A DNA stretch of 64,000 nt from Mesostigma viride. Taxonomy: Eukaryota > Streptophyta > Mesostigmatophyceae > Mesostigmatales > Mesostigmataceae. The stretch lies in assembly GCA_009746045.1 (NCBI GenBank), contig RPFO01000667.1, positions 4,925,367 to 4,989,366 of the forward strand, read 5' to 3'. The position numbers and the translations under genes are program-made. A model generated the notes under the pieces. The model had not been told where the DNA came from. It saw only the letters and a program-made list of their open reading frames with translations, and did no database searches. Positions 62,655 to 64,000 of the stretch are shown here, in pieces; position 1 is the first letter of the stretch, and each line of letters opens with the position of its first letter.

Positions 62655-63080
62655 ATGTGCATGTATGTGATAAAAATCCAATGATGATTTGGGACCATAT
62701 TGTGTAAACGTGATTTTTAAAAAGAATTCCAGTGACCTGGGGGGGGTACTTATTAAACCCCCATCATACGCCGGTAACGCGCTAAAATTAGAAAAAGACG
62801 CTATTTTAGTCACATTTTCCCTAGGACAATTGGCACACATATTGGGACCAAATTTTATACTCCCATATAGTTTCCCCACTTTTGAGAAATTCGACCTATT
62901 AATTAATTGGGACCAAGGAATAAGCATGTTTACTCACGGTGATAGATTTCGCGCAAAACAGGTACTTTTCTAATTAAAAAGAAAATCAAATCATAAACAC
63001 AATATATCATGATCCACCATATATTTCCAAATATTACAGGTGGGGGGGCATGCAGCCCCAAATTGTCAGGCTATTCTGAC
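62655..63080 (+). repeat. Dispersed repeat, copy 2 of 2
   Basis: It pairs with 59755-60190 (shared blocks listed there), with a different spacer in the middle. Confidence 0.7.
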
Positions 63081-63263
63081 AAGTGTGCAGCTCTACTTGA
63101 TGGATTTCCTAGGTAGCAACCTGGGACAAAGGCACAAAGCCAAGGTATAGGTTTTTAAAGTGTATTTTACCACACTAACACCACTGTATCCATCTAAACC
63201 ACGCGAAAACTGGCCAATCCACATACTACCATCGTCAGTGCACACATGGTACCTTCACACTAT

Positions 63264-63306
63264 TAATGAATTAATTAATAGACCCGTGACTGCGTCACGT
63301 GAGCTC
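63264..63306 (-). mobile_element. 43-bp SINE-like 3' end insertion
   Basis: Flanked by CACACTAT (63256-63263 and 63307-63314). Minus strand: 'gctcacgtgacgcagtcacg' then a TTAATTAATTCATTAA tail. Confidence 0.8.
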
Positions 63307-63372
63307 CACACTATGCTCAAGGTTATATGCCATTTCAAGAAAACCTGCCGGCTCTACAACCATTTCAAGATA

Positions 63373-63437
63373 ATAATAATAATAACAATAATAATAACAA
63401 TAATAATAATAATCAGCATGTGACTGCGTTACGTGGG
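63373..63437 (-). mobile_element. 65-bp SINE-like 3' end with TTA-repeat tail
   Basis: Flanked by a perfect 14-bp duplication ACCATTTCAAGATA (63359-63372 and 63438-63451). Minus strand: 'cccacgtaacgcagtcacat' then about 45 bases of TTA/TTG triplets. Confidence 0.85.
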
Positions 63438-63489
63438 ACCATTTCAAGATATGACCACCCATGAATCCGCTACAAGGAGCTTTTATTAG

Positions 63490-63865
63490 CTAGCGTTTGG
63501 CCACATTAGCATCTCCTTCCTCATCGACGACCTCTGCAAACTGACCAAAGCACATACATGTATGATTAACTATTGCACACTGACGACAGTGCCTGCTCTT
63601 AAGGTTGGGGGTCATTGTTACAAGAACTACTTGTGAGTTGATGGGTTTCCTATATGACCACCTGACAACTGCATGACAAGGCGCTATGTACCATTCAGTA
63701 AGCAAGTGAACACAATGACACCTCAAATGCCATCCAACGTGCACCAAAACCATGCTGAATATCTTTACAAACTACAAAGGGGTGGCCACATACCTTATGC
63801 GCCTTCACCGTCCCTCGAGCATGGCCAGCCTTGTAAATTTGTGCATAGCAACAATGGTGGGAGCA
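63490..63865 (-). CDS. Possible last two exons of a minus-strand gene (runs off the right edge)
   Basis: A 51-base terminal exon (63540-63490) reads FAEVVDEEGDANVAKR then a stop, after an acceptor 'tttggtcag'. An AATAAA lies three bases past the stop. An upstream exon (63865-63794) reads CSHHCCYAQIYKAGHARGTV then KAHK before the donor GTATGT, in phase. The Cys/His spacing is reminiscent of a B-box finger, but other frame choices are possible. Weakly supported. Confidence 0.25.
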
Positions 63866-64000
63866 CTAGAGTGCCTACAGTAATGCAGCATTTCCTCTGT
63901 TTCTCCCTGCGGGTTAGAGTGTTAGCTGGTTCCTACCAAGCAATTCAACACAGCAACACCTCCTTAACTGCCACACCCGACATGGGCGACAAACAAGGGC

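Overview
This window is nuclear DNA of a photosynthetic eukaryote, most likely of the green lineage. The evidence is a bacterial-type DNA gyrase A gene cut by at least 21 GT-AG introns, with an N-terminus that looks like an organelle transit peptide and a sequence close to plant GYRA. No operons or ribosome binding sites are visible. Roughly four fifths of the window is repeats. The species cannot be named from sequence alone; a prasinophyte or a charophyte alga would fit.

Layout. 1-17 kb is a retroelement landscape. It holds two diverged copies of a ~2.1-kb unit (1-2250 and 14027-16140), an unrecognised gene with at least two exons (about 3100-4045), a 0.5-kb inverted repeat, and a nested cluster of one LINE family (6.2-13.4 kb). 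Mixed in are copies of a short SINE-like element with a palindromic 3' end and a TTAA-rich tail.

17.1-47.9 kb is one gene, gyrA. I could place 22 exons whose phases all agree (856 codons). Introns fill 92% of the span and hold several kilobases of simple tandem repeats: CCCA/CCCCA/CCCAA (2.8 kb), the 9-mers CCTCTTTAC/CCTCTTGGC (1.7 kb), GGCA/GGCG, CCACCG, AGT and GGGCGC/GGGCGT. They also hold a hAT-type MITE, a tiny retroposon, a solo LTR and an ORF-bearing insertion. The last GyrA beta-propeller blade and the stop codon were not found in the window.

47.9-57 kb holds a decayed DIRS-like (tyrosine-recombinase) retroelement split by a 5.2-kb CACTA-type element. The CACTA element has 38-bp terminal inverted repeats and carries two large satellites plus a LINE 5' fragment. 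57.5-58.9 kb is a second hAT-type element with a perfect 8-bp target duplication and a 165-aa ORF. 59-63.5 kb holds more repeat copies and an RT relic. The right edge may be the 3' end of a minus-strand gene.

The only gene recognised with confidence is gyrA, whose product would act with GyrB in supercoiling organelle DNA. The other coding sequences are transposon-derived or unrecognised.
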